The translations under genes and the position numbers were made by a program. The notes beneath the pieces were generated by a model. It saw nothing but the letters and a program-made list of their open reading frames with translations. It made no database searches and was not told where the DNA came from. Positions 32,450 through 44,511 of a stretch of DNA of 64,000 bases are shown piece after piece; within the stretch, counting starts at the first letter, position 1, and the number at the start of each line of letters is the position of its first letter. Source of the DNA: Ectobius pallidus (taxonomy: Eukaryota; Arthropoda; Insecta; Blattodea; Ectobiidae); contig CAXKWD010000003.1 in NCBI GenBank assembly GCA_964059195.1, forward strand, positions 19,388,606 to 19,452,605, in the 5' to 3' direction.

Positions 32450-32863
32450 CATCAGTCAAACGGGAGATGCAACGGAAACTGAGCAGTGTAGGTTTGTGGA
32501 ATAGACAAGCATTGTAATATTGCAGCCCTGGAGAATCCCTTGTCACTCAGGCCGCACTTCCACCACAATAAATGTCTGCCAGTGGTGAATAACGCAAGCT
32601 TTATTTAGCCTCAGGCATTGTTTTGTTTAGTTTCAAGTCTTTCTTTTTCACTGGAAAATCATTGCCCTGTACCGCAACGGGAGAGTGGAAGGGAGAAAAG
32701 GGTGAGAGGGAAAAACAGCGCTCCCAGGTGAAACTCTCTCCCGTAAATGTTATTACAGTTTTCATAATTCATCTTCAAGAAGTGATATCCAAGCAGATAT
32801 GTTAGGGAAACGATGCGTTTTCTTGCTTTCATATTGTATTCATCTGAGCAGGTTCTTTCGATT
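32450..32863. other. no recognisable feature
   Basis: No gene or bounded repeat could be identified. Confidence 0.4.
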
Positions 32864-32871
32864 GTATAACG

Positions 32872-33553
32872 CAGCGGTTCCCAACCAGTGGGTCGCGACC
32901 CACTAGTGACTCGATCTTAAAACTTTCAGAAACCATTGGATAAACCATCAGAAAAGATAAGGAAAATCGAAACAAATCAAATTGTGTTTTGATTGTTTTC
33001 TTGGTTCTTGATTTTTGGCATCTGGGGCAGACAACAGAACCACTACATCCCTCCCAGATGACTCTCACAGTCACATAGGGGGTGCACACTCTCAATCGAA
33101 ACAGTCCCAAAAATCTCATTAATACAGTATTCTTACTTAAAAACAGCAATTTTGCCTGAAAAATTAAAATGGTCTTTGTGTACTTTTATAGCCTAATTGT
33201 AGTTTTTATTTTCATCTAGGAACACTTGTTAGTCAGTGTAAAACCACTTTTTGTATATATTGCAAACATATTATATCTATTGTTAAATAAATAACTGCTT
33301 TGCTACAAAGTGCTTATATTTTGTCAACCATTTTCAAATCAGAACACAAAACGTTTATCATTAATCAATCTGTATCTTCAAAAAAGCATATATAAGCTTA
33401 TATATATTTGCAAAATTTGATGGCAAATTATATATACATAAGGAAGGGATAAAATACAAATAAGGTTTTTTACTCCACCATGGACCGATGGACCGTGGAG
33501 GTATTCCGATAAGGAAAGGTGGGTCGCCAGCTGAAAAAGGTTGGGAACCACTG
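32872..33553. mobile_element. hAT MITE (CAGNGGTTCCCAACC type)
   Basis: Left CAGCGGTTCCCAACCAGTGG and right GGTTGGGAACCACTG, with perfect 8-bp TSD GTATAACG (32864-32871, 33554-33561). The terminus is the widespread hAT form. No transposase motif was recognised inside. Confidence 0.9.
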
Positions 33554-33574
33554 GTATAACGTATTCTTGAAATA

Positions 33575-33650
33575 CAGTGCACGCCGCTTATTGTGATCTC
33601 TTCGGGACGCAGCTAATCTGATAATATTAACCGATTGATAACAGTAGCCG
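33575..33650 (+). mobile_element. pogo/Tigger-like terminal fragment
   Basis: TA-CAGTGCACGCCGCTTATTG resembles the Tigger-type end; similar starts occur at 53948 and near 55758. No partner end was found. Confidence 0.45.
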
Positions 33651-33659
33651 AAGGAATTA

Positions 33660-34885
33660 GATACAGGTTATTATATTCATATATTCATATATAAGATACG
33701 ATGGAGAATCAAATGAAAAACTCAATTAATTTTTTCCACAATTTAACTACAGGAAGAATTATTCTGTCCTCGTTTTATGAAGAAACTCGTGATTGGACGT
33801 TGGAGGTGTGACGTCATACCGCAAGACGAGAGGTGACAGGCTGACAAACCCCGCGGGAGATATAATATGGCGCATTTTCGAAACCTACAAACAGTGTATC
33901 GTACAGTATTCGTAAATGCAAGGGCGCTTCACTACGGCTGCCGCCTCCGCTTCGCGCACTTAACTATGTGGTTAGTGTTATTAATTATTTAGACTATATG
34001 CAGAGGTGGGCATAAGGCACTTGTGACAATATAGGCTACAAGGACAGTTGGTACAAGGCACTTGCGACAATATACAAGGACTCTTGATCACCCTGCTTCG
34101 CTCAGAAACAAAATACATCACACAGTCCGTGAAAATGTGAATATCGAGTGAGAGGAGCTTAAGGGACGACTTATATTTCCATTTCGCCAATAAAAATAAG
34201 CATCCTTACACATATGACATTTGAATAACTTCAAGGAGCATTCATGCCAAGTTGGAAGAAAATGAAACAATGCGTTTTGTCGTAACTGCATGTAACTCAC
34301 CTTCCTCGGTGAAAAATTGATGATTAATTTTTGCAATGTTATGAGTCCATTGTTACATCCCTAATAATAATTATATGTATGAAGGCGAATTAATTTGTGA
34401 TACCTCGCATATTTTCAACTCAACCGAATTGATTCACATGCCTAGATGTTGTGCAGTTCGCGATGCATGAAGCAAAACACAGCCCGTAGTCTATGTCGTA
34501 AAATAACACATCATTAAACGATGCGTAATTGTTTATTATCCCATCCGGAAATTGAAGATTTAACGTGACAATCGAGCATGGCCCCCTGAACAGATTAAAT
34601 ATGTGTTCCGTCATTCAATAAAATCAACATAAAACCGTTTTACACCTGATTCCACACTGTTTTATCAGCGTGTTCACAATATCCTCTCGCTCGATAAGAG
34701 CAACTTTCATAATCCATTATGTAAATACAGAGTAGGATGCAATTAATTATCTATTTCAAAAATAACATACAGTATTCTGGATGTTAACATCACACAACAC
34801 CAATATTATTATTACAAGGGAGAATCAAATGAAAACCGCAATTAATTTTTTTCCACTATTTTACTGCAGGAAGAATGCTTGATTA
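33660..34885. other. no recognisable feature
   Basis: No gene supported. A minus-strand CHMC word near 34215 lacks the histidines of a zinc finger. Confidence 0.4.
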
Positions 34886-34888
34886 CAC

Positions 34889-35350
34889 ATTATTTTTTGC
34901 AGGACTTAACTAATTAGTGGTACTTACGAATGTTCTTGCCGTGGATCGTAAGTTGACATTCCCACACGCAATCTTGTTGCTATGTGCGGTAAGTGTTTCC
35001 GTGCGGTTATGAATTTGCATACGGCACATCATAATACAAGCCTTTATGGACAAGGCCCCCCAGGACAAATATTCGGTTTGCATAACAACAAACACATGCG
35101 AATCACTTTCTGAAATAAACATCTATCTTCAAGAATGTATATACATAATATTTTCAGGTAATATCACAATTAATATAATTAAATTGATATAAATAATCGT
35201 CGTGCAAAAAATAGCATGCTATACTCGTGCGGTAAGCGCATAACGGATCTCGGAAATTGAAAAAAATCTCGGCGCAAGCGCCTCGTTTTTTCAAACTCTT
35301 TCCTCGATCCGTATGCACCGCTTACGGCACTTGCATCGCAATATACTATT
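34889..35350 (+). repeat. unclassified hairpin-ended repeat, copy 2
   Basis: Same layout as 20493-20961; the snapback spans 35227-35330 (GTGCGGTAAGC to CGCTTACGGCAC). It abuts a mariner pseudogene. Confidence 0.8.
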
Positions 35351-35379
35351 TCCACTTAGTCCCCTCCCAGTTCAATGCA

Positions 35380-35705
35380 CTTACGCCGCACTTACGCCAT
35401 CGGATAGGAAGTGCTTAGATACCGCGTGAGAAAAATTTAGTTTACGCTGTAGCCACTCGTGCACCGCCTATTGGACGTCTTCATCAGACTTGAGCTTATG
35501 CCCTCCAAAGTGCTCTTTTAATGGACCAAAGATGTGGAAATCTGATAGTGACAAATCTGACGAGTATGGTGGATGTGAGAGGCACTTGAAGCGTATGTCA
35601 TCGATGGTTTTCATGGTTGCATGAGCAGCATGAGGACGGGCGTTATCATGTTGAAACAAAACACCTGCACTCAGCAATCCCCTTCGCTTTTGCACCATCA
35701 GACTT
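35380..35705 (-). pseudogene. mariner transposase C-terminal relic
   Basis: Minus strand reads LLSAGVLFQHDNARPHAAHA, TMKTIDDIRFKCLSHPPYSS, DLSLSDFHIFGPLKEHFGGH. HDNARPH holds the second catalytic aspartate and PPYSSDLSLSDFH is the third-aspartate region of mariner (DD34D). A stop after DEDVQ is followed by AVHEWLQ in the same frame. The N-terminal half is missing. Confidence 0.88.
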
Positions 35706-35885
35706 GATTCCAGAAATTTTGAATATATAACTAGTATGGGTTTTTAAAGCGAATATTGAACATAATTTTAATCGCTCTGTTTTGAATTACTTCTAGGTCA
35801 TGAAATAGGCTTTTTCTGCAATTCCCCCATATGCTGTTTATATATGTAAGATGACAGTGGATTAAAGAAAAATAATTATACCATT

Positions 35886-36059
35886 TTAAGAAGTTGGTCT
35901 TCTTAAAATGGTACTTACTTCACACGATATTTTTTTCCTCCTCTTTGGGTGAGTAAAATGTGTTTTGAGATTTCCTGCAAATACCTTATTACAGACCTCA
36001 CACGATAAGGATTTATCTCCTACATGAGCAAGCAGGTGTTTTTATAGATGGACAGTCGA
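35886..36059 (-). pseudogene. C2H2 zinc-finger relic
   Basis: Minus strand reads L-stop-KHLLAHVGDKSLS, then CEVCNKVFAGNLKTHFTHP and KKISCEVS. This is a finger end, a GDK linker and one shortened C2H2 finger (three spacer residues missing), resembling those at 15786-16970. The coding is cut near the left end of a MITE at 36069. Confidence 0.6.
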
Positions 36060-36068
36060 ATATATATA

Positions 36069-36609
36069 CAGAGTGTTAACGAATAACACCGACATATTTT
36101 ACCAGTGTATAGAGGGATCATAGACAAGCAACTTTATTAAGAGACTTTTGCTCTATGGATTCCATTTTTTCAGTTACAGCATAAAAACTCCCAGGGCATG
36201 GCTGCCACTGACTTCTAACATTTGAAAAAAAAAAAACAAAAAACAAAGGAACTTTGTTGTTTAAACTGGAGTTATAAATAAAAACTAATACAATGGCGGC
36301 CAGTTATGTGATTAGTTTGAAAATTTTGCAGATCATGAAATCTTTAAATTATGAAATAGCCTAGCTGTTGATGAATGATTAAGAATCAGATTTTTATCGA
36401 TCACTAAGAAGGCATGAAGTCAATTTAATGAAAATTTTAACCCTATTTCGCTTAATTATTGACTTATGAGCACCAAATTATAATGACCTTAATGCCCTGT
36501 AGCATACACAATTTACGTCATAGCGCAAATTTATCCTGAAAAAAAGTTGCTTGTCTATCTCCCATCTATACACAGGTAAAATATTTCGGTGTTAATCATT
36601 AACACTAAC
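36069..36609. mobile_element. TIR MITE with ~64-bp inverted repeats
   Basis: CAGAGTGTTAACGAATAACA with inverse at 36540-36608 (GTTGCTTGTCTAT, AAATATTTCGGTGTTAA). TA precedes the left end; the right tip is eroded. Probably Tc1/mariner type. Confidence 0.65.
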
Positions 36610-36619
36610 ATTAACTATA

Positions 36620-37555
36620 TGTATATTTAATATATGTAGCCTATATGTATATTATGCTAAGAGCTAATAGTTATATCTGGGTACAGAAAGTTACATTTTT
36701 CACATCATAAATTTTAAAAGGCTATTGCGTTTGTAAGCATAGAATGACGTTTCATTTAACACCAAATACAGGTCACCCACATTTAGCTTTTTATAACAAA
36801 GCCTCTATCTTGATAATGGGGGCTAAATTGCTGTATTTTTTTTTCTGCCCCTAACTTTCATTCTCATTTGTTTATTTGTGACATTGTTTACGTTAACCGT
36901 ACTCGGCGTCATTATTGTGTTATTTTTCAAATACGACACCATTTGTGAAAACAAATTATCTGATTTGCATGTCCTGATAGCACGGCGCGGAGTGTTGATG
37001 TAAATTGGGGCAATATCCAATTGTAAAACCTGACCGGAGCTACGCCTAGTGAACTGTTCGACAAACACTCATGATGATAGAGGTTGGGGGGGGGGGATTC
37101 CTGGTATGTGATACTAGTAGGTCTTCTGTATTTCTCTTTAAAAGAGTTGCCTTGATTTAACTTTCAAAGCTAACCTCTACATTATGAATATCGATATTTT
37201 GTTTTCGATTTTCTGTATTTTTATATCAAGTTTTCAGTTCTGATAATATCGTGATATCGATATTGCTCTTCGATAGTATCGACTTTCTCAATTATAGAAC
37301 AAAAATAAAATAGAGGGTGAAAGGAGAACGTATACAAAACTACACTACTATAACGCACAGTCAACGCCACCTATTAACAAAATAGTATTCAATTGCGAGA
37401 TTAATTGCCATAGCAACCGTGAAAAAAAGCATTGAATTACTTTTATTTATATTTGTTACGAAAAAAACAATGTAATTATTAAGAATAGCAATATGTAATT
37501 CATGAAATTTACGTAAAAACGGTATAAGTTTTAATAAGTAGCTGGTAAATCGTTC
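36620..37555. other. no recognisable feature
   Basis: Only a G tract near 37086-37095 stands out. Confidence 0.4.
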
Positions 37556-37564
37556 GAACAAGTG

Positions 37565-38056
37565 AATACATTCAAATATCTGGGAGCAATAATTACAGAT
37601 ACAAATAATATTAAGGCCGAAGTTAAGTGTAGACTCAAATCAGGAAATGCCTGCTTTTATGCAGCTCAGAAAATCTTATCTTCTAGTCTTCTGTCCAGAA
37701 ATCTAAAAATAAAGATTTATAACACTGTTATCCTGCCGGTTGTATTATTTGGATGTGAGACATGGTCGCTTACTCTTCGGGAAGAACATAATCTGAGAGT
37801 GTTCGAAAACAGGGGGCTTAGGAAAATATTTGGGCCTAAGAGAGATGAAAATGGGGACTGGAGAAAACTATATAACGACGAGCTTCATGACCTGTACTCG
37901 TCACCGGATATAGTAAGGGTAATTAAATCACGGAGGATGATTTCGTCCGGACATGTTGCACGCATGGGGGAGGAAAGACACATCTCAAAAATATTGATGG
38001 GGAGACCCGAAAAAAAATACCACTTGGAAGACCTAGAACAAGTGGGAGAACAATAG
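37565..38056 (+). pseudogene. LINE reverse-transcriptase C-terminal part
   Basis: One open stretch reads TFKYLGAIITDTNNIKAEVK, LLSRNLKIKIYNTVILPVVL, FGCETWSLTLREEHNLRVFE, LRKIFGPKRDENGDWRKLYN, and VRVIKSRRMISSGHVARMGE. These are the thumb and C-terminal blocks typical of insect endonuclease-type LINEs. The catalytic palm lies upstream and is absent, and the C-terminus breaks after GRPEKK. Related to the minus-strand relic at 1385-1680. Confidence 0.88.
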
Positions 38057-38381
38057 TGCAGTCTCACAGGTCTTTTCTTACAACTGAGCAGAGGTTTAAG
38101 GCACAAGTACAAATAGTTCACTGGGTATTTAAGAGATGTGAGGAGAAGGCATTAATGTTAAAAACTCAGAATTAAAGATTTGAGACTTTCGCACTTAGGG
38201 AACTTGGCCCTTGGCAGTTTCTAGTGATACATTAATTGAAAGAAGTATACTAATCGGGGGGGGGGGACTTTAGGGCTTCAGGCCCTTTATCCCCCCCCCC
38301 ATCGTTGCTCCACTGATTCGTACACTCTGAACGTCTCTTTCACGATTCGCCCATCTCATCACATCCGAAGTAAATTATTAC

Positions 38382-39625
38382 CAGGGCCCGGATTCTAATT
38401 ACATGTCATCTTTTTATTGATGCTCCTTAGACATTGCCAACTTGTGGATAAATCCTAATCATGGTCTCTAGATTATAGAAATGCATTTTTATTAGGTCAT
38501 TTTTTGTCACTTTATGCAATTTTATATTTTTAGGGCATTTATTTCAATTTTAGGTCATTATTTTGTCATTTTCGTGTCATTTGCTTCCTTACTTAGTCAT
38601 TTTCATGTATTTACATTGAGTGTATTAACTTTTTTCGTCGCTAGTGGTGCTGTCTTTGAAGTGTTGTTTGTTTAATGCAAGAAGGAAAAGTTCGGCGTTA
38701 AAGTGTTGACATGTCTCAGTCGAATTGAGAATCAAAGAAACGCCAAAATGTTGTATTATATTAGTATTGTTATCAGATTGACTTTGCACCAGAGTCTACC
38801 ACCTGCTTGGATTTGAGAGTGCAAACTACTGTTTACCCTCAATAAACTATATATTCCGGCAGACCGCAAAAGGAAATGTCGAAGTTTGACTCGCCAGTGC
38901 CTCAGTGCCAGTATAAATTTCCGTGAGAAAGGAATATTCACGATATTACAGTTATTTGCAGTTTTTACAATCATGTAAAAACTAGTCTATAACTTTGTGT
39001 ACACAATAATTTTTTATAAAAAATATCAATTTTTATGTCATTTTTATATTTGAGTCATTTTCTTTAAAATTTAGGGCAGTGCTTTAGTTGGAAAATATTT
39101 TTTGGGGGTACTCACCTTTCTTCAAAATTTTCCATATCGCCTCATACTGAACGTCATCCTTCGGTTGACATTTTCTGCATGCAGTTTCTTCTGCTGACCT
39201 ATTGCCTCCTTGTAGCCATGATCTGACGTATGGAGCAGGATCAAAAACGTCTAATGGTGGTCCCACACATTTTATGAAAACAAGGTGGCTGGCCAACATG
39301 TAATCTAAGGAGAAAGTAACTGTAGAAATGCGCACGAAGGTGAAGATTAGAACGCATATCTGTGGCGAATTTTATAGTGTTTGTCATTTTTAACAAATAC
39401 ACTTTGGTATTAAATTAGACATTTAATAACTATTTTAGGGCAATATCGTTCCTGTACTGCCAGTACGGCGTACCGGAGCACATATTTTTCCCGGTATGGT
39501 AGAAGGAAAATAATTTTATACCGGTACGCAGTACCGGTGCTTACCGGCCCAACTAAAGCACTGATTTAGGGTCATTTTATAGGTCATTTTTCAAACAATT
39601 TTAGGTCATCAGAATCCGGGCCCTG
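38382..39625. mobile_element. hAT-type element interrupted by another
   Basis: Ends CAGGGCCCGGATTCTAATTA and inverse (ATCAGAATCCGGGCCCTG) with perfect TSD ATTATTAC (38374-38381, 39626-39633). The interior is the inverse of 3926-4663. A second element sits at 39077-39563. Confidence 0.9.
39077..39563. mobile_element. hAT-type insertion nested in hAT
   Basis: CAGTGCTTTAGTTGG and its inverse CCAACTAAAGCACTG; perfect TSD ATTTAGGG (39069-39076, 39564-39571). TACCGG words repeat near the right end. A minus-strand frame (39335-39084) with VFDPAPYVRSWLQGGNRSAE may be a transposase remnant. Confidence 0.88.
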
Positions 39626-39639
39626 ATTATTACTGTCGT

Positions 39640-40290
39640 AGTGTGACTAACATGCAGGTCTGCGAACCATTTCTCACAATAGGAAATTGTCCTGCTCACT
39701 GTAGAGCGACTTTACGCACTGTGTAATGCAGTAGGTTAAATAAAATTGTAGCACTGAGTCTAATGTACGGCACGTCTGGCGTTGTAACTAAGCTTTACAT
39801 TTACATGAAGGAACAACAAACTGGCTACAAGAATTACAATCTGTGAGAGCGTAACAATTAACATGGTGAGAAAGAAATTTATATCCATCTGTTGCTATGT
39901 AACAAGTGCAACTGGAAGCTAAAAAAAAAAACAGTCAAATTCTAACTTCTTTCCTCTGCAATAAAAAACAATACAGGCACTAGAAGAAGAGAAAAACTGA
40001 ATTAAATTCAAGTCTTGTTCACATAGTACATCAACGCAGCTTAAACCCAATTTCACCTGTAACCATAACTACCAACTCTCACATTAACACATGTTTCTTA
40101 AAAGAGAATCATGTAAAGAAAAGAGAGAAATTAAATTTCCCAGACAACCTCTTGAATTTCACCCCCTTAAAACCCCACCCCTTTTGTTAGTCCCACTAAG
40201 CTTATTACGAGAGCAAGTTGATTATAGGGTATGGAGACAAAAGAAAGATAAAATAAAATCATGTAAACTGATGTAACAAAGTGCAAGAAT
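39640..40290. other. no recognisable feature
   Basis: No gene or bounded repeat could be read. Confidence 0.4.
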
Positions 40291-40292
40291 GC

Positions 40293-40948
40293 TTTTTTGC
40301 ACGACTTAACTAATTAGTGGTACTTACGAATATTGTTGCCCTGGATCGTAAGTTGACATTCCCACACGCAATCTTGTTGCTATGTGCGGTAAGAGTTTCC
40401 GTGCGGTAAGAATTTACTTACGGCACATCATAATACAAGCCTTTATGGACAAGGCCCCCCAGGACAAATATTCGGTTCCCATAACAACAAACACATGCGA
40501 ATCACTTTCTGAAATATAACATCCATCTTCAATAGTGTATATACATAATATTATTTATTTATTATTTATTTATTAGCTATCATAAAGGTCCCAAAGAGCC
40601 AGATGGCTCGCATAAAGGGACAGTCATTTACAAGTTTGCAGCAGTTACAAAACATAACAACAATATTCAATACATAAAAAGCACAATAGGCATGTAAACA
40701 ATTATTTACAAAAAGGAGGCTACAACAAAGGTCATTTTTGAAAGGTCATATTTTCAGGTAATATCTCAATTAATATAAATAAATTGATATAAATAATCAT
40801 CGTGCAAAAAATAGCATGCAATACTCGTGCCGTAAGCTCATAACGGATCTCGAAAATTGAAAAAACACTGCGCAAGTGCGTCGTTTTTTCAAAACTCTTT
40901 CCTCGATCCGTAAGCACTGCTTACGGCACTTATATCGCAATATACTAT
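40293..40948 (+). repeat. unclassified hairpin-ended repeat, copy 3, with insertion
   Basis: Same family as 20493 and 34889; snapback at 40827-40929. An insertion at about 40552-40745 separates ATACATAATATT from ATATTTTCAGG. Confidence 0.8.
40552..40745 (-). mobile_element. probable LINE 3' end insertion
   Basis: On the minus strand it ends in AATAAATAAATAATAAATAA, a tandem-tail 3' terminus, preceded by GGGACCTTTATGATAGC. No coding part is retained. Confidence 0.5.
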
Positions 40949-41228
40949 TGTTTATTCAGTGATAATTGCAATTATGATATGCAGAAAATAAGTTACTTTT
41001 GTAATCGATTTCCGAGTTAAGTTCCCGATCGATTCATTAAAGCAGGGCTTACAGAAGAAAAAAGGTCTAGTTTTGATAAGCATATCTGAAGGAATATGTG
41101 GGTAGTGTTATTTGTCGAAGCTGCCTGTACTGCAACTTCCAAAACTGTACATGAACACTACAAAACAATATGTTGTCATGAGAACTGATTTGCCTTTGAT
41201 AAATTCTTTGTAATATATTACCATAAAA

Positions 41229-41385
41229 TGGGCACTAAATTGGGCATTACTCCGGTACTGATCAACAGATTTTTTCCAATATAATTAGGCTTCTTCCCAA
41301 GGACATTATAAGTGATTATACCAACTTTCATGAAAATCCGATAAAGCGTATTTGAGTTATCCCGCGTATGGACACACGGTTATAC
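41229..41385 (-). repeat. single unit of the CATAACTCAAATACG repeat
   Basis: The inverse complement of the units at 60440-62110: TTTCATGAAAATCCGATAAA, GCGTATTTGAGTTAT and GGGCATTACTCCGGTAC occur in matching order. Confidence 0.75.
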
Positions 41386-41824
41386 TGGTAGGCGTAGATG
41401 ATAGAAATAAAATAAAAGTAGGAAACTTTAAGACTCGTTTCTATTTTTTGTTGTAGGAATAAAATTTCTATTTTGTTCTGATCATATTATGTTCATATAG
41501 AGTATTCGTAACATAACGTTTATTTTTAGTTCTTGTGTGAAGATCTTTACTAATTCATTTTTCTTTTTAAATTTTCAGGTAAGACTGCATTCTTCATTAT
41601 TTCTTTGGTAAGTAGGCTAATTTGAATTCGTATCACTTACGAAGGCAGAATAAAAGAACTATATCATTCGTTCGAGTACTCAGAATTGGAAATGATAAGC
41701 AAAATGTCTGTTATGCTTACTGATTGTGTTTCTACTCATAAAGTTATAATCCCCTTTTAAATAGCTACTTGTTATCTGGATATAGTTTCACTCTGTAGAG
41801 AATAGGTCTAGGGACCGTATTTTT

Positions 41825-42712
41825 GAAGTAAAACTTCTTTAGTGGCGGTAGTGGGTAAATCGGGAAAATCAGTCACACTAAAACCGTCACGAAATCAGTC
41901 ACAATCAGTCACACTAAAACCGACTTGTTTCGGTGCGGACTGAACAGAAAACAATGAACTCAATGATTAGGAGTAGGCCTAATCAAAAGAAATTTTTCAG
42001 ACCTTACTTCCTCAATGGCAATAGACAATTCCTACGCAATCTAAAGGTATAGGCCTATTATCTATTTTATGGAACCCGGAGGTTCATTACCGCGCAAATC
42101 CAAAATTAAAAAATACCAATTTCCAAAATTAAAAAAAAAATTAAAAATTAAAACATCCAAAAATCCAAAATTTAATAAATAATAAATGCCAAAATTTAAA
42201 AATTAAAAATTAAAAATCGAAAATACCAAAATTGAAAAAATCTAAAAATCCAAGATTAAAAAAAACTAAAATACAAAATTAAAAAATCCAAAAAATTAAA
42301 AAATTCAAAGAATCAAAATTTAAAAAATCCAGAATTAAAAAATTCAAAGATCCAAAATTAAAAAATCTAAAAGTTCTTAATTAAAAAAATTAAAAATTAA
42401 AAAATACAAATTTCCAAAATTTAAAAAAACAAAATTAATAATTATAACATCCGAAAATCCAAAATTTAATAAATAAAATAAAAAAATTAAAAATAAAAAA
42501 TAAAAAATTTAAAAAATAAAAATTTAAAGATCGGAAATTTAAAAAATCCAAAATTAAAAATTCAAAGATCCAATATTAAAAAGTCCAAAATCCAAAATTA
42601 AAAAAGTCCAAAAACCCAATAATGCAAAATTGAAAAATCCAATCATCAAAAATTGAAAAAATAAAAAAATAAAATAAAGTTTTACTTCTGTCGCGTGGCG
42701 TTCCACGCACTC
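41825..42712 (+). mobile_element. HINE-like non-autonomous element, copy 2
   Basis: GAAGTAAAACTTC start, GGGTAAATC and GTCACGAAATCAGTCAC block, LINE-tail fragment (about 42050-42095), A-rich array, AGTTTTACTTCTG and hairpin GCGTGG-CGTT-CCACGC (42693-42708) before a T run. Very close to copy 1 outside the array. Confidence 0.65.
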
Positions 42713-42719
42713 TTTTTTT

Positions 42720-43515
42720 TTGTAACAGCGGATTATTCGAAATTTTACAAAACAGCCCTATATATTATTGAACTTATAGGAAATTATATTCATGAAATGT
42801 AACGAATTTTTTGGATTGCAAGGAATGTGTAAATAAATCCAAAATATGATAAATATTATTATTATTTTTTTAAATTCTTTTTCATTATCTTACTGGCTTG
42901 TTCTGTTTTTACTGTCTCTTGACTGTTGAGAAGTTATAGATAATATAATGATTAGGACCAGGATTTTTAGGTTTTTATAAACCCTGTTATAGTTTTCTAT
43001 ACATATTAAAATAATTTTATTTTAGTTTTTACCATTTTAAGACAACCTTTTGTAATTTCACTTTAATAAATACAGCAAAACACATTGAGAAAGTTTGTTA
43101 AATTATTTTGTTTTTACTTACGATCCATAGCTTTAAACGACAAAACTATAGGAACGCGTTTTGCTTAATTTTCGACAGTTAATTTATAGAACAAAATTAA
43201 TTTTAGAATTACCCCTGTCATTTCAAACTCCACCACATAAACTCAACAGGAACCTTTTCAAGTAATCAACGAACTTTTATAATTCTTGACTTTCAGTATT
43301 TTTCTGGTGCAAACATTGTGAATAAGATGCAAGTATAGGCGTAAGCTTTATAGAATGCCTTTAATTTGCTTCTAAAGAATCCGGGGATTTCGGTTCAGTA
43401 ACGATTTCCTTTACCAGGACAACGGGGTGCAAAATGACAAAATTCAAAATGCAATACTATATTTTCTCTTACAAATATACTGATAACAATGAGCATGACA
43501 ATATGGAGGCAGATT
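42720..43515. other. no clear feature; possible solitary hAT end at 42953
   Basis: TAGGACCAGGATTTTTAGG at 42953 resembles the hAT left end at 46122, but no partner with matching TSD was found. Confidence 0.35.
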
Positions 43516-43523
43516 ATTATAAG

Positions 43524-44361
43524 TAGGGCTCGGACTTTTAGGTAAATACATATTTTTTTTGCTATTACTTATGATTTCTGAACTTTGTCAAAGTTCCGGT
43601 TGGGACCTTTGGATTCAAAATACTGAGTTGCATATCACATAAAAAACATATTTTCGATATTTTTTATTTGAATAAATATTTTTGGTAACTTAATTCTTTT
43701 TTACATATTTTACCACATATCTTGTTTATAAATGAATATTTTGACTGTTTTTGTAAAACTGCGACATATTTTCAATGTGTTGCGTTGTTATGTTGAGTCA
43801 GACAAAAATCAGGGCTGATTAGGCCTTTATTAGTGTAAATTTCTGTTTCCTCTCAAACTGCATTACTAAGTTGGAAAGAACAAAACAATTGTTGACAGAA
43901 TCAATAAAAGAAATCAAACACGTTGAAAACAAACTTAACAAAATCAGTGGTTCAAAAGCAAACATAATTAGAGAAAAATTCCTGTCATGCCTAAATAAGA
44001 ATGAAGGGTTACAAGTGTTGCGCAAGATTTCAGATATTTTAATGGTTAACAGTGAGAACTTGGAGCAGATGAAACATCTGAGTGTCAGTGAATTATTGTT
44101 ACAGTGTCAGTGTTACAAATATGCAAGATTAACATCCCGCAATGTTGAACGTACATTTTCAAGATACAAGTGACCTACTATTGTCGTTTACTGCAACAGT
44201 TCTACACTTGGTGACTAGAATGACTAGATGAGTACTTCTGTAAATATTGGTTAAAAGATAAATTAAAATATTTTCATATTTTTTAAACATATTTTCGACT
44301 TTTTAACCACATAAAAAATAAATATTTTCCGTTTTATAAGCACCTAAAAGTCCGAGCCCTA
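43524..44361 (+). mobile_element. hAT element with transposase C-terminus
   Basis: TAGGGCTCGGACTTTTAGGT and inverse; perfect TSD ATTATAAG (43516-43523, 44362-44369). It contains the dimerisation remnant at 43871-44173. Confidence 0.9.
43874..44173 (+). pseudogene. hAT transposase C-terminal remnant
   Basis: Open frame ERTKQLLTESIKEIKHVENK, LNKISGSKANIIREKFLSCL, then CQCYKYARLTSRNVERTFSR and YK-stop. The LTSRNVERTFSRYK block is the hAT dimerisation signature. The frame aligns with the remnant at 27463-27847 and lacks the catalytic core and N-terminus. Confidence 0.85.
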
Positions 44362-44511
44362 ATTATAAGTAATTTTTAGTAAAACAATAAAAATAATTAG
44401 ATTAATTACATATATTAGTTTAAGTATTCATATTTTAATTAAAAACAGAGTAAGCCATTTTTAGTTTTTAACGTCTTATTTAGCCTTTTTTAGTTTTATA
44501 AGATTGGACTA

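Noticed and set aside
34118..34336. Possible zinc finger (LFKCHMCKD) on the minus strand
   Set aside because: No histidine pair follows and no repeat of the motif is present.
41814..41835. TAGGGACCGTATTTTT as a further hAT left end
   Set aside because: Homology to the 46122 family stops after 16 bases and no matching right end was found.
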